Below, piece by piece: positions 49,764 to 61,018 of a stretch of DNA of 64,000 bases. The notes beneath the pieces are model-generated. The model saw nothing but the letters and a program-made list of their open reading frames with translations. It was not told where the DNA came from and made no database searches. Position numbers and translations under genes: made by a program. Each line of letters opens with the position of its first letter. Position 1 is the stretch's first letter. Origin of the DNA: Takakia lepidozioides (taxonomy: Eukaryota; Streptophyta; Takakiopsida; Takakiales; Takakiaceae); contig CM060734.1 of the NCBI GenBank assembly GCA_030704615.1, positions 49,740,042 through 49,804,041 on the forward strand. The letters run 5' to 3'.

Positions 49764-50861
49764 TTGAAAAGAGTGGCGGAGAAAATCCTGAACAGAGACA
49801 TTTGCAGTCGGAGAACAAAATTCAAGGGCGCGGACAAATCCAAAAACACAATGAATGCGTATATTGACCAAATGAAATTGAGAGGGATTATTATCGACGA
49901 TGTAATGGAAGTCTTAGGGTGGCCTCGGAGGAGCAAACAGAACCCGGAACCGTATACCAAATAGAAGTGACGTGATGTGAAAAAAAAATACAACTTCAAC
50001 AAAGCTGAGTTTGAAACTTTTCGAGATCGGCTCGGGAACGACTACATTGTAAGCAAACAGAAGATGAATATGGAGACGCAGCCAATGACTGCTGCCTTCA
50101 AGAAGTATGTCTTGTCGTGCAAGCAGACCTTCGAGGATAACCAAAATGCCCTGGCGATTCTACGCACGAGCTTTAGGTCCCATTACACACAGCTGGGGGG
50201 AAACCAAAAATTTGCTGATGTCAGATCACGGTTGGGACTTGCACCAAAGACATGGTTCGACAACATATCGATGGTGTTCGTCAATATAGTTTGTGATAAT
50301 GACTCTGTTGTCTTCGAGGCAAAGGACTACTCCAATATCCTGGATGCTTTTGTGGTTCGGAAGCTCATGTCCAATGCATTTGTGTTTTTCTCGACACAAG
50401 AATCATCTGGAAATCTTGTGTCATACATCCGGAATGGCCCTGGATCAAAATCGTTTATTATCCGACAGGGTTATTACATTCCCGGCGAGTTTGAATCACC
50501 TTACAAGAGCTGCACGACTATATTCTCCCGGACGGTCCTCTGCCTCGACTACATATTTCCGGCAACAGTTGAGGAGATGGTAAATCCGGACGATCACATT
50601 CAAACTGTTTTGTTAACGCCGGACCCAATTAATCCCGTTATCCAAGGACCGGATGTAGACCCAACCTCGCAGGAGAAAGAGTGCAGGACTTACACTCATG
50701 AGCTGAGGGCGGACACCTACGATTACTTGTTTTTTTTTTTTTGCAGGGACGGAATGTCTTGTGTGAACATTTTCGGAGGACTGGCAATGACATACGTTCT
50801 ACTTGTAAGTGGATTCTGCATCGTTTTGGAATTGTCTGTGTTTTTAGTTTTCCGGATTTAA
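49764..50861 (+). pseudogene. Unknown split gene, long conserved-looking frame
   Basis: Two frames in the same register, 49764-49964 and 49977-50861, are separated by TAG and TGA. The second is 294 codons and reads like a real protein (for example WFDNISMVFVNIVCDND, FIIRQGYYIPGEFESPY), with a hydrophobic tail after a T run at about 50729. I do not recognise the family. An ACTT/GTAAGT donor-like site at about 50800 and a TTTCATTGCAG acceptor at 51104 suggest that an intron begins near the end, so the last residues may not be coding. The intron would contain a copy of the dispersed palindrome. Either there is one more short intron around 49965 or the copy is decayed. It opens the host-like locus that includes the FCP1-like segments. 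Confidence 0.4.
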
Positions 50862-50927
50862 CTCTTGTGTTTTTTTACATTGTCGGAATAGCGTGTTTAA
50901 CCTGTGTCTGAATGTTCCCATTTTCTT

Positions 50928-50953
50928 AACCTCCACTGGGCAGTGGAGGTTCA
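50928..50953. repeat. Dispersed near-palindrome, copy 3
   Basis: AACCTCCACTGGGCAGTGGA followed by GGTTCA: perfect arms AACCTCCACTG and CAGTGGAGGTT. It lies inside the probable intron between 50800 and 51105. Confidence 0.85.
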
Positions 50954-51095
50954 TGTTATTGGAGTTCTGGGTGTTTTGGGTGTTTGTTATTCGGAAGTTT
51001 GGTGTGTTTGCTAGTTGTCTCAAAAGAAAGCCTAACCCTTTCAATCTTTCGATGGTTGGTGTTCGTCGGATTTATTTTGATATCATTGTTTGGTT

Positions 51096-51724
51096 TCATT
51101 GCAGGAAAGAAATATTCGTGTGCTTGACATAAACTTTGCAACGAAAAAGAAATTTTGTAGAAGCAAGGTGGAGGCTTAGGCCTCGTTTCACAGTAAAGGG
51201 ATGGCCAGTCTTGTTGATAATGTCTGTTGACTCCACACTCGCGAATACTCGACCGAGGCTGTAACTGAAGCCCATCCATATAAACATGTTAGCTCATAAA
51301 GAAAGTCACTTAGATGTCTTCAAATATCGGCACAAGAACCAGTCAATCAGTAAAACAACCTCGAAGTGCGAGTGCCAACAATAGTGGTGAATAGACCAGC
51401 TTACCGACTTCTGCGGGAAGGCCGCGGGTCATATGATTTTGAGTAACCTTTTATGGTGACACTTTCATTCCCGGCTATGTCATCACCATCAAATTCAAGA
51501 ACAAGATGTAAATTGTCGTATAGACCATACTTGTAGTCCTTGTTGTAGCAGATGTCATAGGTATCACCATCTTTCAGTGTGGTCAAGCATGAAGTTGCTG
51601 CCTCCCCTTTTGCCTTGTCTAAACCATCTGAGGATTCTTCCAAAACTGGAGGAAGTACGCCGTCAGAGGATTCTATCAACGCCATAGGACGGCCAGTCTT
51701 GTTGATAATTTTGGTCCCTTCCAT
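51096..51724 (-). CDS. Unknown two-exon protein with repeated IINKTG motif
   Basis: Minus-strand frames 51724-51401 and 51287-51096 both carry a similar motif: TKIINKTGRPMALIES in the first and TDIINKTGHPFTV in the second. The first also has a DGDTYDICYNKDYKYGLYD region and an LVLEFDGDDIAG strand, suggesting a small beta-rich domain. No known family was recognised. The repetition suggests tandem copies of a domain or two small paralogous genes. The exact exon borders are not determined. Its strand is opposite to the surrounding FCP1-like locus. Confidence 0.4.
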
Positions 51725-52615
51725 ACCTCAATATCCCGTCTTTCTTCTCTTCACCACAGGAAAGATACTGCGGAGGTCGTAAATAGTCGACACTCAGTAT
51801 TCTGGACCAAACAAATGTAGTTATGGTGTGCATCTTGTGGAAATGTTATAGAAAAGCACCTTGGCAGACATTTTCTCAAAATGTGAAGAGCAAGATTGTC
51901 AATGTAATGAAGCGCGTGGAGAGATAAATACAGTAGTTGAATACTTGTGCTCTCTTCTGCATGAGTTGGGAAAACATGTCCTTACGCTCACTTGGGTTTA
52001 TCCTTGTTCAGCGAAATTCCGTCAACTCTTCAGCACCTCAATGCGTTTCTTCAACACCTGAAAGAGAGCCTACACACTTTTCTTCTCCCGTTACACACAA
52101 TTCGGAAGTATAGTGGCCAGCACGATTAAGACCCACAAATAACAAATACTTTCAGATCAGAGATTTATATGAGAATCCAGTATCGTGTTTACCTTCCACA
52201 ATTCATGACTAAAAATCTGAAAGTTAGTGAATGTACGTGCCAGGCAATTCTACTGACAGACAGTGCAACGAATAGCAAAGCTCCACACAAGTAGCCATTG
52301 GAGAGAGAGAGAGAGAGAGAGAGAGATGACGCCAACCAAAGTTAGAGCCCTCCTTCCCTTGCGGATACGCCTTCCTTTCGGGGGTGGGCTCTAGGGAGCC
52401 ATTGGAGACAGTATGACCGCTTCACAATCCACTTTCTCAGTCATGAAAGCGACGGGCGTGGACATTGCACATGTGAGTTCTACAGTCGGTTCTCATACTC
52501 GAGTGTCCAAGGATGGTCAGAAAATTGGCTTTCTACGTTTCTCCCCGACAACCGATGACCATTTACATAGCTTAACAAGGAGTCCAGCGAATTAACGTTC
52601 GAAACCGAAATAAAC
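51725..52615. other. Unassigned sequence with (GA)n
   Basis: Contains a (GA)n run at 52301-52326 and no supported gene. Short frames near 51861 and 52413 show no family motif. Confidence 0.35.
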
Positions 52616-53757
52616 TTGAATCCTTTTTACCTCGAAACAGGAGAGTGCACCTTCGAAGCTTGTCGGTCACTCTTAACTGAGACGGTGAAGAGAATAGTGG
52701 ATCGGAAAATCCCTGTCGCTCTATCTAAGCCGGTCATACAAGTAACCTCTACTGGACAGTCGAGGTTGCCATCTGGTGCCACAGAGAAGGACGACAACGT
52801 TTGCCGTAGAGATGGGAAAGAGGAGAAGCAGCCTGCCCAGGGATCTCAGCAGCCGCCCCAAAAAAACGGTAATGCTTTCAACTCCATTTTTCCGTTTGTC
52901 TACTTTAAGATTTCTGAAATTGAAATTATAATGAACTCTTCTGTTATTCCACAGGACAACATGCATTACCCTCCAGTCGACAATTCCCGTTCTGTCAATC
53001 CAAACGATCTGCATTCCCTTCCTTGGGGACCGAACGGCTGCCGGCCAAGATACTACGTCCTGGTTCTGGACATCGGTTACCTTTGTGAGGTTTTCCTAAA
53101 GGATGGAAAGAAAACACCTCCTGCCACCCATCCTTGTATCTCCGCAGGGAAATTCAAGTTAGCTACATGAAACGGTCTTGACGAATTCATTAAGTAGGCC
53201 GTAAAAAAGTTTGCCGTTTGTTTTTGGAACACTGGACCTGAAGTGAACGTTGAGACTATTGCCAAGCCGTGTTTGGGAAGTCCCAGGTCAGATCTTACAG
53301 CAGTGAGAATTCCATCATGCATAGATCGACATTCAACGAAAAATGGCCTAAAGCTCCCAAAAATCCCATCTACTTTAAACGTCTTTACGACATTTTCGCT
53401 GAGGAAGACCCGACAGCTTACAAATCCAATACTCTCCTCATCGACACTGTAGACAATATGTACAAGTCCTACTTGAACTCGTTAGGACATACCATCTTCC
53501 TTCCAAAATATAAGGCGCGCGTGGACCCTGACAGAGATAAATTTCTACTGGAAGAGCTCAAGCCTCACCTTAACATGTTCCGGTTATCGGGGATGGATGT
53601 CATGCCATTCAACGAGCTACATCCTTTCGGCGTTATGAAGGATTTCTTCGAGGACGACCCAGCGGTCAAATTTCTTAGAGACTTTGATTATAGGTGGCAG
53701 AAGTTCCTTAGCAATCACGAGTTGCGTGCCGCTGCATTGGGACATAAAATATTTTAA
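52616..53757 (+). pseudogene. FCP1/HAD-phosphatase-like copy 1, degenerate
   Basis: The part from about 53040 reads YYVLVLDIGYLCEVF, matching the first HAD motif of FCP1/NIF phosphatases but with the second catalytic aspartate lost. The frame then meets stops near 53167 and 53192. The C-terminal half (53269-53757) is open and has YFKRLYDIF, NTLLIDTVDNMYKSYLN and LHPFGVMKDFFEDD, the equivalents of the family's NTLLIDDSPxK and later helices; the second aspartate of the DD pair is replaced. Active family members dephosphorylate proteins such as the RNA polymerase II tail. With both signature sites altered, this copy is probably inactive. A likely intron is 52869-52954. The near-palindrome at 52744 lies in its 5' part. 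Confidence 0.55.
52744..52767. repeat. Dispersed near-palindrome, copy 4
   Basis: AACCTCTACTGGACAGTCGA followed by GGTT. It lies in the 5' part of FCP1-like copy 1; whether that part is exon or intron is unclear. Confidence 0.65.
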
Positions 53758-53769
53758 TTGAGTTTGGTG

Positions 53770-53794
53770 AACCTCGACTGTCTACTGGACGTTC
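53770..53794. repeat. Dispersed near-palindrome, copy 5 (inverted variant)
   Basis: ACCTCGACTGTCTACTGGAC followed by GTTC. It begins 12 bp after the stop of FCP1-like copy 1 and lies before a TTTCTGGCAG acceptor-like site at the start of copy 2. Confidence 0.65.
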
Positions 53795-53862
53795 TTGTTC
53801 ACTTGCCTGGTGTCGGTTTTTCCAATGCATTGTACTATTCCATTTTATCATCCTAAGTATGA

Positions 53863-54602
53863 ATGACTTTCTGGCAGATTGGAACACCTGTTTCTCCTCC
53901 TGCGCAAGGGTTGCGTTTGATTATTTTTGACATGAATGGAGTCTTGTGCAAAATCTTGAAGCACCAGAAGAGCTACAATGTCCCCCGGTTTCAAAATCGG
54001 ACTACGGAATTTCAGCTCTCGTCGGATTCCGACTTGTCTTTAGACGGGAGAAATATCGCGAAGTGTGGACAGAGGTGCACTTCCGGTTAGGGATTTGGAG
54101 CTCTATGATGTACAAGAACTTGCAGCCCATCCTGGATTTTTTGCTTTGTGGTCTACCTCAACCGGCCTTCGTTATGTCTCAAGAGGATAGTATTTCATGT
54201 CCTACTTCGGTTCACCTTCAATTCAAATCAGGATTGGACCCTCCTCATTTGTTTTTGAAGCCACTGGTCAAGGTCTGGTAGAGATTTGGTGGACAATATA
54301 CTAAGAATAACACTCTGCTCATTGACGACACCGCCATGAAGTGTGTATTGAACCCGCCCGCCTCATGTCTTGTTCTCAAACCGTTCCAGACCGTGGAGAC
54401 TGATGGTTGCTATCTTTTCAAGGTTTTTCAGACCTATTTGCTTGGAATGAGGAAACATCCCACTGTTTCAAGCTATCTTAGGAAAAAAATGATAGGGTTG
54501 AGTTTTTTTCCCAATGTTTCAAACGATCCCAAGTTTAGCCCACTCTGGGATTTTATTGAGGACAACGGTTTTAAGAGTCTCAGATATGATGCTTCAAAAT
54601 AA
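53863..54602 (+). pseudogene. FCP1/HAD-phosphatase-like copy 2
   Basis: After the acceptor-like TTTCTGGCAG, the frame reads LRLIIFDMNGVLCKIL, an FCP1-type first motif (D-M-N-G). After a frame change near 53990 it continues with FRLGIWSSMMYKNLQPILDF, the typical second motif region. It has a stop near 54279, then NTLLIDDTAMKCVLNPP, which keeps the DD pair, and ends at 54602. Compared with copy 1 the catalytic-like residues are better kept, but one frameshift and one stop remain, unless an intron explains them. The two copies are tandem and on the same strand, consistent with duplication. Confidence 0.6.
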
Positions 54603-54800
54603 ATTATTTTTTATCAATCCCATCTCACTCGAGCTATTGAATATCTTCATGGTTTCTGATTTTCATTGCCTTGTAATCACACACGTGATAGATATGGTAC
54701 TCATTTTTTCACTCATTTTCAGTTGAATGCTTGACGCACATTCTGGGCAATCCCAAGACTCTGATACATGCCTTCATACAGGGACATGACTATATCTAGT

Positions 54801-54826
54801 GACCTCCACTGTTCAATGGAGGTTCA
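54801..54826. repeat. Dispersed near-palindrome, copy 6
   Basis: GACCTCCACTGTTCAATGGA followed by GGTTCA. It lies about 200 bp after FCP1-like copy 2 and 40 bp before a TTGGCTAG acceptor-like site. Confidence 0.75.
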
Positions 54827-54868
54827 CATTCTTGTATTCCCGGATTTATGATTATGTCTCTTTGGCTA

Positions 54869-54996
54869 GGTTCAAGAAGATGCTGACGACGTCATCGGTT
54901 CCTCAAGTCCCCTAAAGGAACCCTCCGGATCAGCAGAGAGTCGGAGTATTGAAGGCTTTCCGAGGGTTCATGATGGTGCTCAAATTGAGGGTGGAT
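54869..54996 (+). pseudogene. Host open frame, part left of the chromovirus
   Basis: After TTGGCTAG the frame reads EDADDVIGSSSPLKEPSG and stays open to the chromovirus insertion point. Its frame matches that of 61758-62046 when one TGGAT copy is discounted. Ser/Pro/Glu-rich, with no domain recognised. Confidence 0.5.
54992..54996. repeat. Target-site duplication TGGAT, left copy
   Basis: Directly before the LTR start; repeated at 61753-61757. Confidence 0.92.
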
Positions 54997-55727
54997 TGTC
55001 GCGCACCTCACTTCGGTAAGCTCCCCTTCAAGTCATAGTTACTCGCTTTGATGCGCGCGCCTGACTCCCAACATGGCCGCCCGGGCCAACTTGGAGCTTC
55101 GGCTGCTCACCGGGACATAACAGTCCCCCTTCGCTTCCTCCTAAACCCTCCACCTATTTGGGCCTAGGAGAATTCCCTTTGATAGATGGCAGTCCGGAAC
55201 AGCTCCCCACTCTTTGGTCGCTTTCCGGCTCGCTCGCTTACTCACTAGTTTTTGGTCACCAACGGGCTTGCACCGTTCTCGGGGTCACTACTCCCCTTAT
55301 ATATACTTCTGTAGCTGTCCGCGGGGGTTTCACAACCAGCCATGCCATTTTATGGCGAACCACCACGAAAACCCTTGACTCCCGGTGATGAGTCGCGGTG
55401 AGTCTTGGCCCACTCACCACGGCCCCTATGGACCGTGATGAGTCCCAAGACTCCCCACGACTCCCACCACGAGATCTCCGCCCCCATGGTGAGTCCTATG
55501 CCACCCCCACTAAGTCCCGCTAAGCTACCACCACCCCTTGTGGAGCCACCCCCACCGCAACCCGGTGTGCGGGGCTCCACCTAGTGAGCGCCTCCGCTTC
55601 CCTGAGTGCCTTGGGCACTCAAGGGTGCTTCAGCCCCCCCCCATACCTATCGCTGCCGCTGCCCCCACCACAGGGGCAGCCCCTCGTGTGTCCCAACCCC
55701 CTGCCCTCAAGGCAAAGGGCCGCGACA
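54997..55727 (-). repeat. 3' LTR of the chromovirus
   Basis: TG...CA ends; on the minus strand starts TGTCGCGGCCC and ends GTGCGCGACA. Confidence 0.95.
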
Positions 55728-55741
55728 CACACCCCTACCAA
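55728..55741 (-). promoter_or_regulatory. Probable polypurine tract of the chromovirus
   Basis: On the minus strand TTGGTAGGGGTGTG abuts the 3' LTR. It is only moderately purine-rich but is in the right place. Confidence 0.5.
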
Positions 55742-56621
55742 CAGGGAGTCGATGTCCTCATCGACTTGTCCATTTTGTAGAAACGAACATCCAAGTTGTG
55801 GCGTCCCACATCAAGGAGTTTGTTTCCGTCCCATGGCAAAGAACCAAACCCCACACTTGACTCTACTCTCCACTAGCTAGTTCGGCCGACTTCCTCCAAG
55901 TCCCGGCCAAGGGTGGAGCCTCTCCAGCTCCTCCCAGTGCACTCTTCTTGGCCTACTTCCAGGCCAAGGAACGATCCTCCCCGAGGATCGAATCGCCTTA
56001 CTGCAACAACATTGCTTGCGACCGCTCATGATGCCGCTTTTGGCATCACCTTGAGCAAGGGTTCCCTGAACCCTCTTTGACTAGGAAGATAACCTTGAAC
56101 CAACCGTGCGCCCCAATCACTACAATTGGGTCCGCCTTGGAATGCTGGCCTGAGGTACGGGAACACGCCGAAGCCGCACTACGACTTTGTCCCGAGGCTA
56201 CACGATTATAGTACGTGAACGGAAGCATGTAGCTTCCGCGTTAGCCCGCACTACAAGGCAACCCCCTCGGTAGCGCAGTTATAGTACGCGCACGCGCCAG
56301 GTGCGCACTAGCACGTGAACTCCCAAAGAAGTCGCAAGTTTCCTTGCCCCTTGGATGGGGGTCACCCGATTTCGGCACTACGCAAACACACGATTAACCC
56401 AATTTACCTCTCCCACTTTTATAAGCTAGCATGCATTCTACACACTAGCCAACCATACCATGCATCACCATTCCAAATAAAATAGGACGCACAACATTTG
56501 GAACCCATTTCCTTTATAACAAATTTTTGTACAATACAAGTTTTTGTAATCGGATTCCTAAGCTAGCTAAGCCGGGCTAAGCATGCATTTCCTCCCCCAC
56601 GCTCCAAGGTTGATGTCCCCA
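55742..56621 (-). other. Chromovirus 3' untranslated region
   Basis: About 880 bp between the integrase-chromodomain stop and the 3' LTR. No coding content. Contains GCGCACTA/AGTACG-like inverted strings near 56200-56320. Confidence 0.6.
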
Positions 56622-58195
56622 TCAACGCTTCTTCCGTTTTTGAGGTCGCCCTTCGAAAGCTGCAACCGCCTCGGATGCGTTTCCCATTTCTGAGGCACGC
56701 ACCCAAGATGCCTCCACATGATGATAGCCCTTCCATTTGACGAGATACTCAGTTTCTCGGTTCTTGAACCTCCTCGACTTAAATATTGCCTCCACCTCGT
56801 ACTCAGGTTCATTTTCATGATCCAACAACATAGGTGGCGGACGCAACACTTGATGCCGATTCGGACGCGCTTCATCTTTGAAGTAAGGCTTCAAAAGGGA
56901 GACATGGAATACTGGGTGCACCTTGCTGTTTGCCGGCAGCTCCAATTCATACACATCCTCATTCATAACCTTCCGAATGCGAAAGGGTCCCGCATACGGA
57001 GGTACGAACTTCGGACTCACTTCCGGAGGTAGTCGGAAATTCTTGATGTTCAACCAGACCTCTGTGCCTGCCTCAAACTTCACTTCCCTCCGCTTCCGAT
57101 TCGCCTGCCTTTCATACCGTTTCCTAGCTTTGGCAATATTGTACTTTGCGAGCTTCAACAAACGCTCGCGTTCTTCCAGTACCGCCGCTACTGCCGGTTC
57201 CTCAACGTCCTGGGCGGCCCAACTTGTCGGCACCAGAGGTGCTTTTCCATAGACCAATACGAAAGGGGAAACTCCCGTTGCGGAGTGTTCTGTGTTATTA
57301 TAACAGAACTCTGTCGCGTCTAAGTGTTCCACCCAGTCTGTTTGGTCTGCCGACACGTAATTCCGCAAGATCTGCTTCACTACGGAATTCACCCTTTCTG
57401 TTTGGCCGTCGGTCGTAGGTCGGAAGGCGGTGCTCATCTTCAGCCTCGTCCCCATCTTCTTCCAAAGTGCCCTCCAAAATTTACTCGTAAACTTTGGATC
57501 GCGGTCCGAGACAATATCCTTCGGGACTCCATGATGTTTTAAGACGTGGGCGAAGTAAAGTCGCCCTGTCTCCTGCGCCGTTGCCGTCTCCTTGGTGGGG
57601 ATGAAATGGCCCATTTTACTGAACCTATCCACCACCACCATGATTGCATCGAATCCTTTTGACAGCGGCATAGCAGTCATGAAATCCATCGAGACGCTTT
57701 CCCAAGTCCCCTCTGGAATGGCAAGGGTTGTAACAGCCCGCTTGCTTTTTGTACTCGCTTCGGTTTTGTTGGCATGTGGTGCATGTCTTGACATACTCCT
57801 CTGCCTCCTCCCTCAGTTTGGGCCAGAAATTCTCTTTCTTCAAGAGTGCCGCAGTGCGCTTGGCTCCGCCGTGGCCGGCAAGCGGGCTATCACGACATTC
57901 TCTCAAGAGGCTATCTCTGATCCCTCCCTTCGGCACGTAGAGACGTTTTTGCTTATACCGGAGCAGTCCATTTTGCAAGTGGAACTGCGATTTACCCCCC
58001 ATCCTCAAGTCCTGCATCGCGGACTTTGCCAGCTCATCCTTCCGGCAAGCCTTCCGGATCTTCCTTTGGAGCGCCGTCTCGCCCTTGTACACCAACAAGA
58101 GCTACTGCTTTCTACTTAAAGCATCGGCCACCACGTTGTCTCGTCCCGGTTTGTACTGGATATCCACGTCAAACACCGCCAAAGTATCTTGCCAC
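56622..58195 (-). pseudogene. Chromovirus RNase H end, integrase and chromodomain
   Basis: The zinc-binding part (58098-57625) has HGGAKRTAALLKKENFWPKL and CTTCQQN. After a frame change near 57740 the core (57794-56622) has MDFMTAMP, SDRDPKF and GQTERVN, supplying the D, D and E residues, then a GPFRIRKV-containing region. The C terminus has EYEVEAIFKSRRF, TEYLVKWKGY and ASWVRASEM, a clear chromodomain. Integrase inserts the cDNA; the chromodomain is known in this lineage to influence target choice. The frame change separates the zinc part from the core. Confidence 0.88.
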
Positions 58196-60138
58196 CTAAG
58201 TTGTTTTGGGGACAACTTGGGCTGCGTGGCAAAATACTTCACCGTGACATTGTCCGTGAACACCTTCACTGGGTTGGAACCAACATAGTGGCTGCTTCAA
58301 TTCAGCAAAAGCTTGGCCACAAAAGGTGTTCCATGCCCAGACTTTAGATTTACACAGAAGGTCTGATAGCGGCCCCGCAATCTTGGCGAAATTTCTCACA
58401 TACTTCCGGTAATAGGAGGCGAGTCCTAGGAAGGATCGCACTCCCGGGACCAAAGTCGGAGGCTCCCAGTCCAAGATCGCCCTCACCTTTCTGTCATCCA
58501 TTTTGATCCCATCCTGTGTAATCACATGCCCCAGGAACTCCACTTTTGTGACCCCGAATTTGCACTTTGAAGCTTTGGCATACAGCTTCCTTTCTCGCAA
58601 TTTTTGGAACACCCTTTTCAGGTGCTCCAGGTGCTCCTCCTTTGTTTTCGAGTACACCAAGATGTCGTCGATGTACACGATCACAAAGTCATCCAACCAC
58701 TCCTGGAAAAGGCTGTTCATCAGCGTGCTAAATGTCGCTGGTGCATTGGTGAGCCCAAAAGGCATCACCAAGAACTCATATGAACCATACCTTGTCCTGC
58801 ACGCGGTCTTCTCCTCATCTCCTTCCGCCACCCGAATTTGGTGTTAGCCGGAGCGCAAGTCGATCCGGCTGAAATACTTCGCTCCTGCCAACCGATCGAA
58901 GAGGTTGTCGATCCTTGGCAAAGGGTACCGGTTTTTGATAGTTACCTTATTCAGAGCCCTGTAATCGACACACATCCGCAGCGTCCCATCCTTCTTGTCT
59001 GCAAATAGCACCGGGGCTCCGTAAGGTGACTTACTCGGCCGGATGTACCCCTTTGACATTAGATCCTTGAGCTGAGTCTTCAGCTCGACCAACTCTCTGT
59101 GGCTCAACCGGTAGGGCGTCTTGGCAGGCGGTTCCGATCCCGGTATCACCTCAATCTTGTGGTCAACTCCTCTTCGCGGTGGCAAGCCGCTTGGTAAATC
59201 CTCCGGCATCACATCCTGGTATTTCTCCAAAATCCCCTTGATCCAATCTGGGCTCGGCTCCCCATCGCCTTCTCCTTTCACTTCTCTAATGTAAAGCAAA
59301 AACTGGGGCTCGTGTGCCTCCTCCACGGCCCACTCCTTTGCTGACAGAAGGTTTATTCGCCCTCCCACGGATTTGGGCGTTTCTGACACTCGTAAAACCT
59401 CGCCACCATTCCCACATGGCAGCATGACTACTCTCTTGCGGCCATCTATGACCGCTCCGGATTTGCTCAAAAAGGTCATCCCCAAAATGAGATCCACTCC
59501 ATCGATCTCGCAGATGGTGAAGTTCTCACGTCCCTCCCAACTCCCCAGTTGAAGAGGAACATCAAACACCAACCTTGTCGCCAACTGTGGTTCTCCTTTG
59601 GCAGAACGCACCTCAATAGAGGCCCCCACGTCACTTGTCGGGAGTCCCAACTTTCGCGCCGCCGCCGGCGTCATGAAGGAGTGCGACGCTCCTGTGTCCA
59701 CCAACAACGACACGTTAGTTCCGGATATTATCCCATCCACGAACAATAACTGACTCCCTTTACGCAGGGCGCCAGTTTCCTGATACAACTCACAAGAATA
59801 GTTGCCTACCTTGCAAGTCCTGGCGACCACCGCTTCCACCAAGCGACTGATGGTATCTTCCGACAGCTCCGTGGTTGCCCGAGTCATGTTCAATTGTCGA
59901 GGTTTTGTGCACTTCTTGGCCATGTGCCCGGGCTCCCCGCAATTGAAACACACTCCATCAAAGGTCACATTCTGTCCGCCATAAGCCGCTCCACCCGCTT
60001 TTCCTTTCGAAGCACCGGGTGCCGCCTTGATGTGTGAAGGCCCTCCCTTCGATTTCCACGTGCCATTGTCGCCGCGTGGCCTATCCCACTTCTTTTCCGG
60101 TCGGAAGGAGTCACCTTCCCGCCGGGTCTTCTTGTGGT
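58196..60138 (-). pseudogene. Chromovirus zinc knuckle, protease, reverse transcriptase, RNase H
   Basis: The frame starting near 59968 has [14 protein letters not shown], the protease motif [11 protein letters not shown] and the first half of reverse transcriptase to FSRIDLRSG. There a TAA at 58846-58844 replaces the tyrosine codon usual before HQI. The same frame then continues with MPFGLTNAPATF and the YIDD catalytic motif to the connection region, and shifts near 58290 where RNase H would be. A frame change near 60139 separates it from gag. RNase H sequence is readable only in another frame (58288-58130). A single nonsense change and a few indels would each abolish activity. Confidence 0.85.
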
Positions 60139-60963
60139 TCAGCTCCGTACGGCCTTGTCTCTCACCCTAGGGACATCCGAGAAACATTCAGCCCTCTCAA
60201 TTGCCTCGTTCAAAGTCTTGGGTGGCTTCTCCTCCAACTTTCGTCTGGCCCATGGGGCCAGTCCCGCCACAAAGTTGAAGACCATTTCTGGTTCTGCCAT
60301 GTCCGCGACTTCGAGCAACAACACATTGAAAGCCTGGACATACCCCCAAATGTCATCTGTTTGCTTCAAATTCCTCATCTTGTCCCGGACAAGCCAGGAC
60401 GCGTTGAGGGGCACAAGCTGTCTCTTCATCAATTCCTTGAACCCACTCCAGTTCAAGGTTTCCGGGCTTGGGCCTCGGTCGTGAAGGCGTTTCTGCCACC
60501 ATTGTTGAGCATAGCCCCTCAAATAGGTGGGAGCCACTTCCACCCGATCCTCGTCACTCAACTTGGCCGCCCGGAAGTACTGCTCTAGCTCCAGGAGCCA
60601 GGTGTTGAGTGCCTTCTGATTTCGGACGCCCTCGAAGGTGCCGGGTTCCTTAGGCTTCACCTTAAACTTTGCCTTAGCGGGAGTGGCATTAGCCGCCTTC
60701 AACACGTCTTTCAACGTCCCGCCAAACTGCGCCAACAACCTTTCCCAAAAGGCTGCCGGCATGGGAGGCATCTCTTGGTTTGTCGGAGCTCTCAAGGATT
60801 CCTCGGGCTCCTCGGATTCCTCCCGCTCTTGAGCGGCCTCGTTTTCGGAAACATGCATCGCTTCCTCAAACGGCCGCCTCGGTGACACGTCGCCCTCATC
60901 GAGCTCACCAGGGTCATCATCTTTTGGGCCGTTCCGCTTTTGCTTCGGCTTGCCCGACCCCAT
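60139..60963 (-). CDS. Chromovirus Gag
   Basis: About 274 residues from the ATG at 60963. The frame is open upstream through the primer-binding site to the LTR, but that part is leader, so I prefer the ATG that gives [11 protein letters not shown]. Capsid-type features: [32 protein letters not shown] and [13 protein letters not shown], as in retrotransposon gag domains. The acidic N-terminal region is presumably disordered. It ends without its zinc knuckle because of a frame change near 60139; the knuckle lies in the next frame. Confidence 0.85.
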   Translation of the reverse strand: MGSGKPKQKRNGPKDDDPGELDEGDVSPRRPFEEAMHVSENEAAQEREESEEPEESLRAPTNQEMPPMPAAFWERLLAQFGGTLKDVLKAANATPAKAKFKVKPKEPGTFEGVRNQKALNTWLLELEQYFRAAKLSDEDRVEVAPTYLRGYAQQWWQKRLHDRGPSPETLNWSGFKELMKRQLVPLNASWLVRDKMRNLKQTDDIWGYVQAFNVLLLEVADMAEPEMVFNFVAGLAPWARRKLEEKPPKTLNEAIERAECFSDVPRVRDKAVRS

Positions 60964-61004
60964 GATGAGGCCAATCCCAAGGACGATCGCGAACTGAACT
61001 CTAA

Positions 61005-61016
61005 GCTCTGATACCA
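61005..61016 (-). promoter_or_regulatory. Primer-binding site (tRNA-iMet type)
   Basis: TGGTATCAGAGC on the minus strand, two bases from the 5' LTR. This is the classical initiator-methionine tRNA site of plant gypsy and copia elements. Confidence 0.95.
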
Positions 61017-61018
61017 AG

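Noticed and set aside
55158-55880. ORFs shared between 55158-55880 and 61180-62053
   Set aside because: They lie in the two LTRs of the chromovirus and are duplicated only because the LTRs are.
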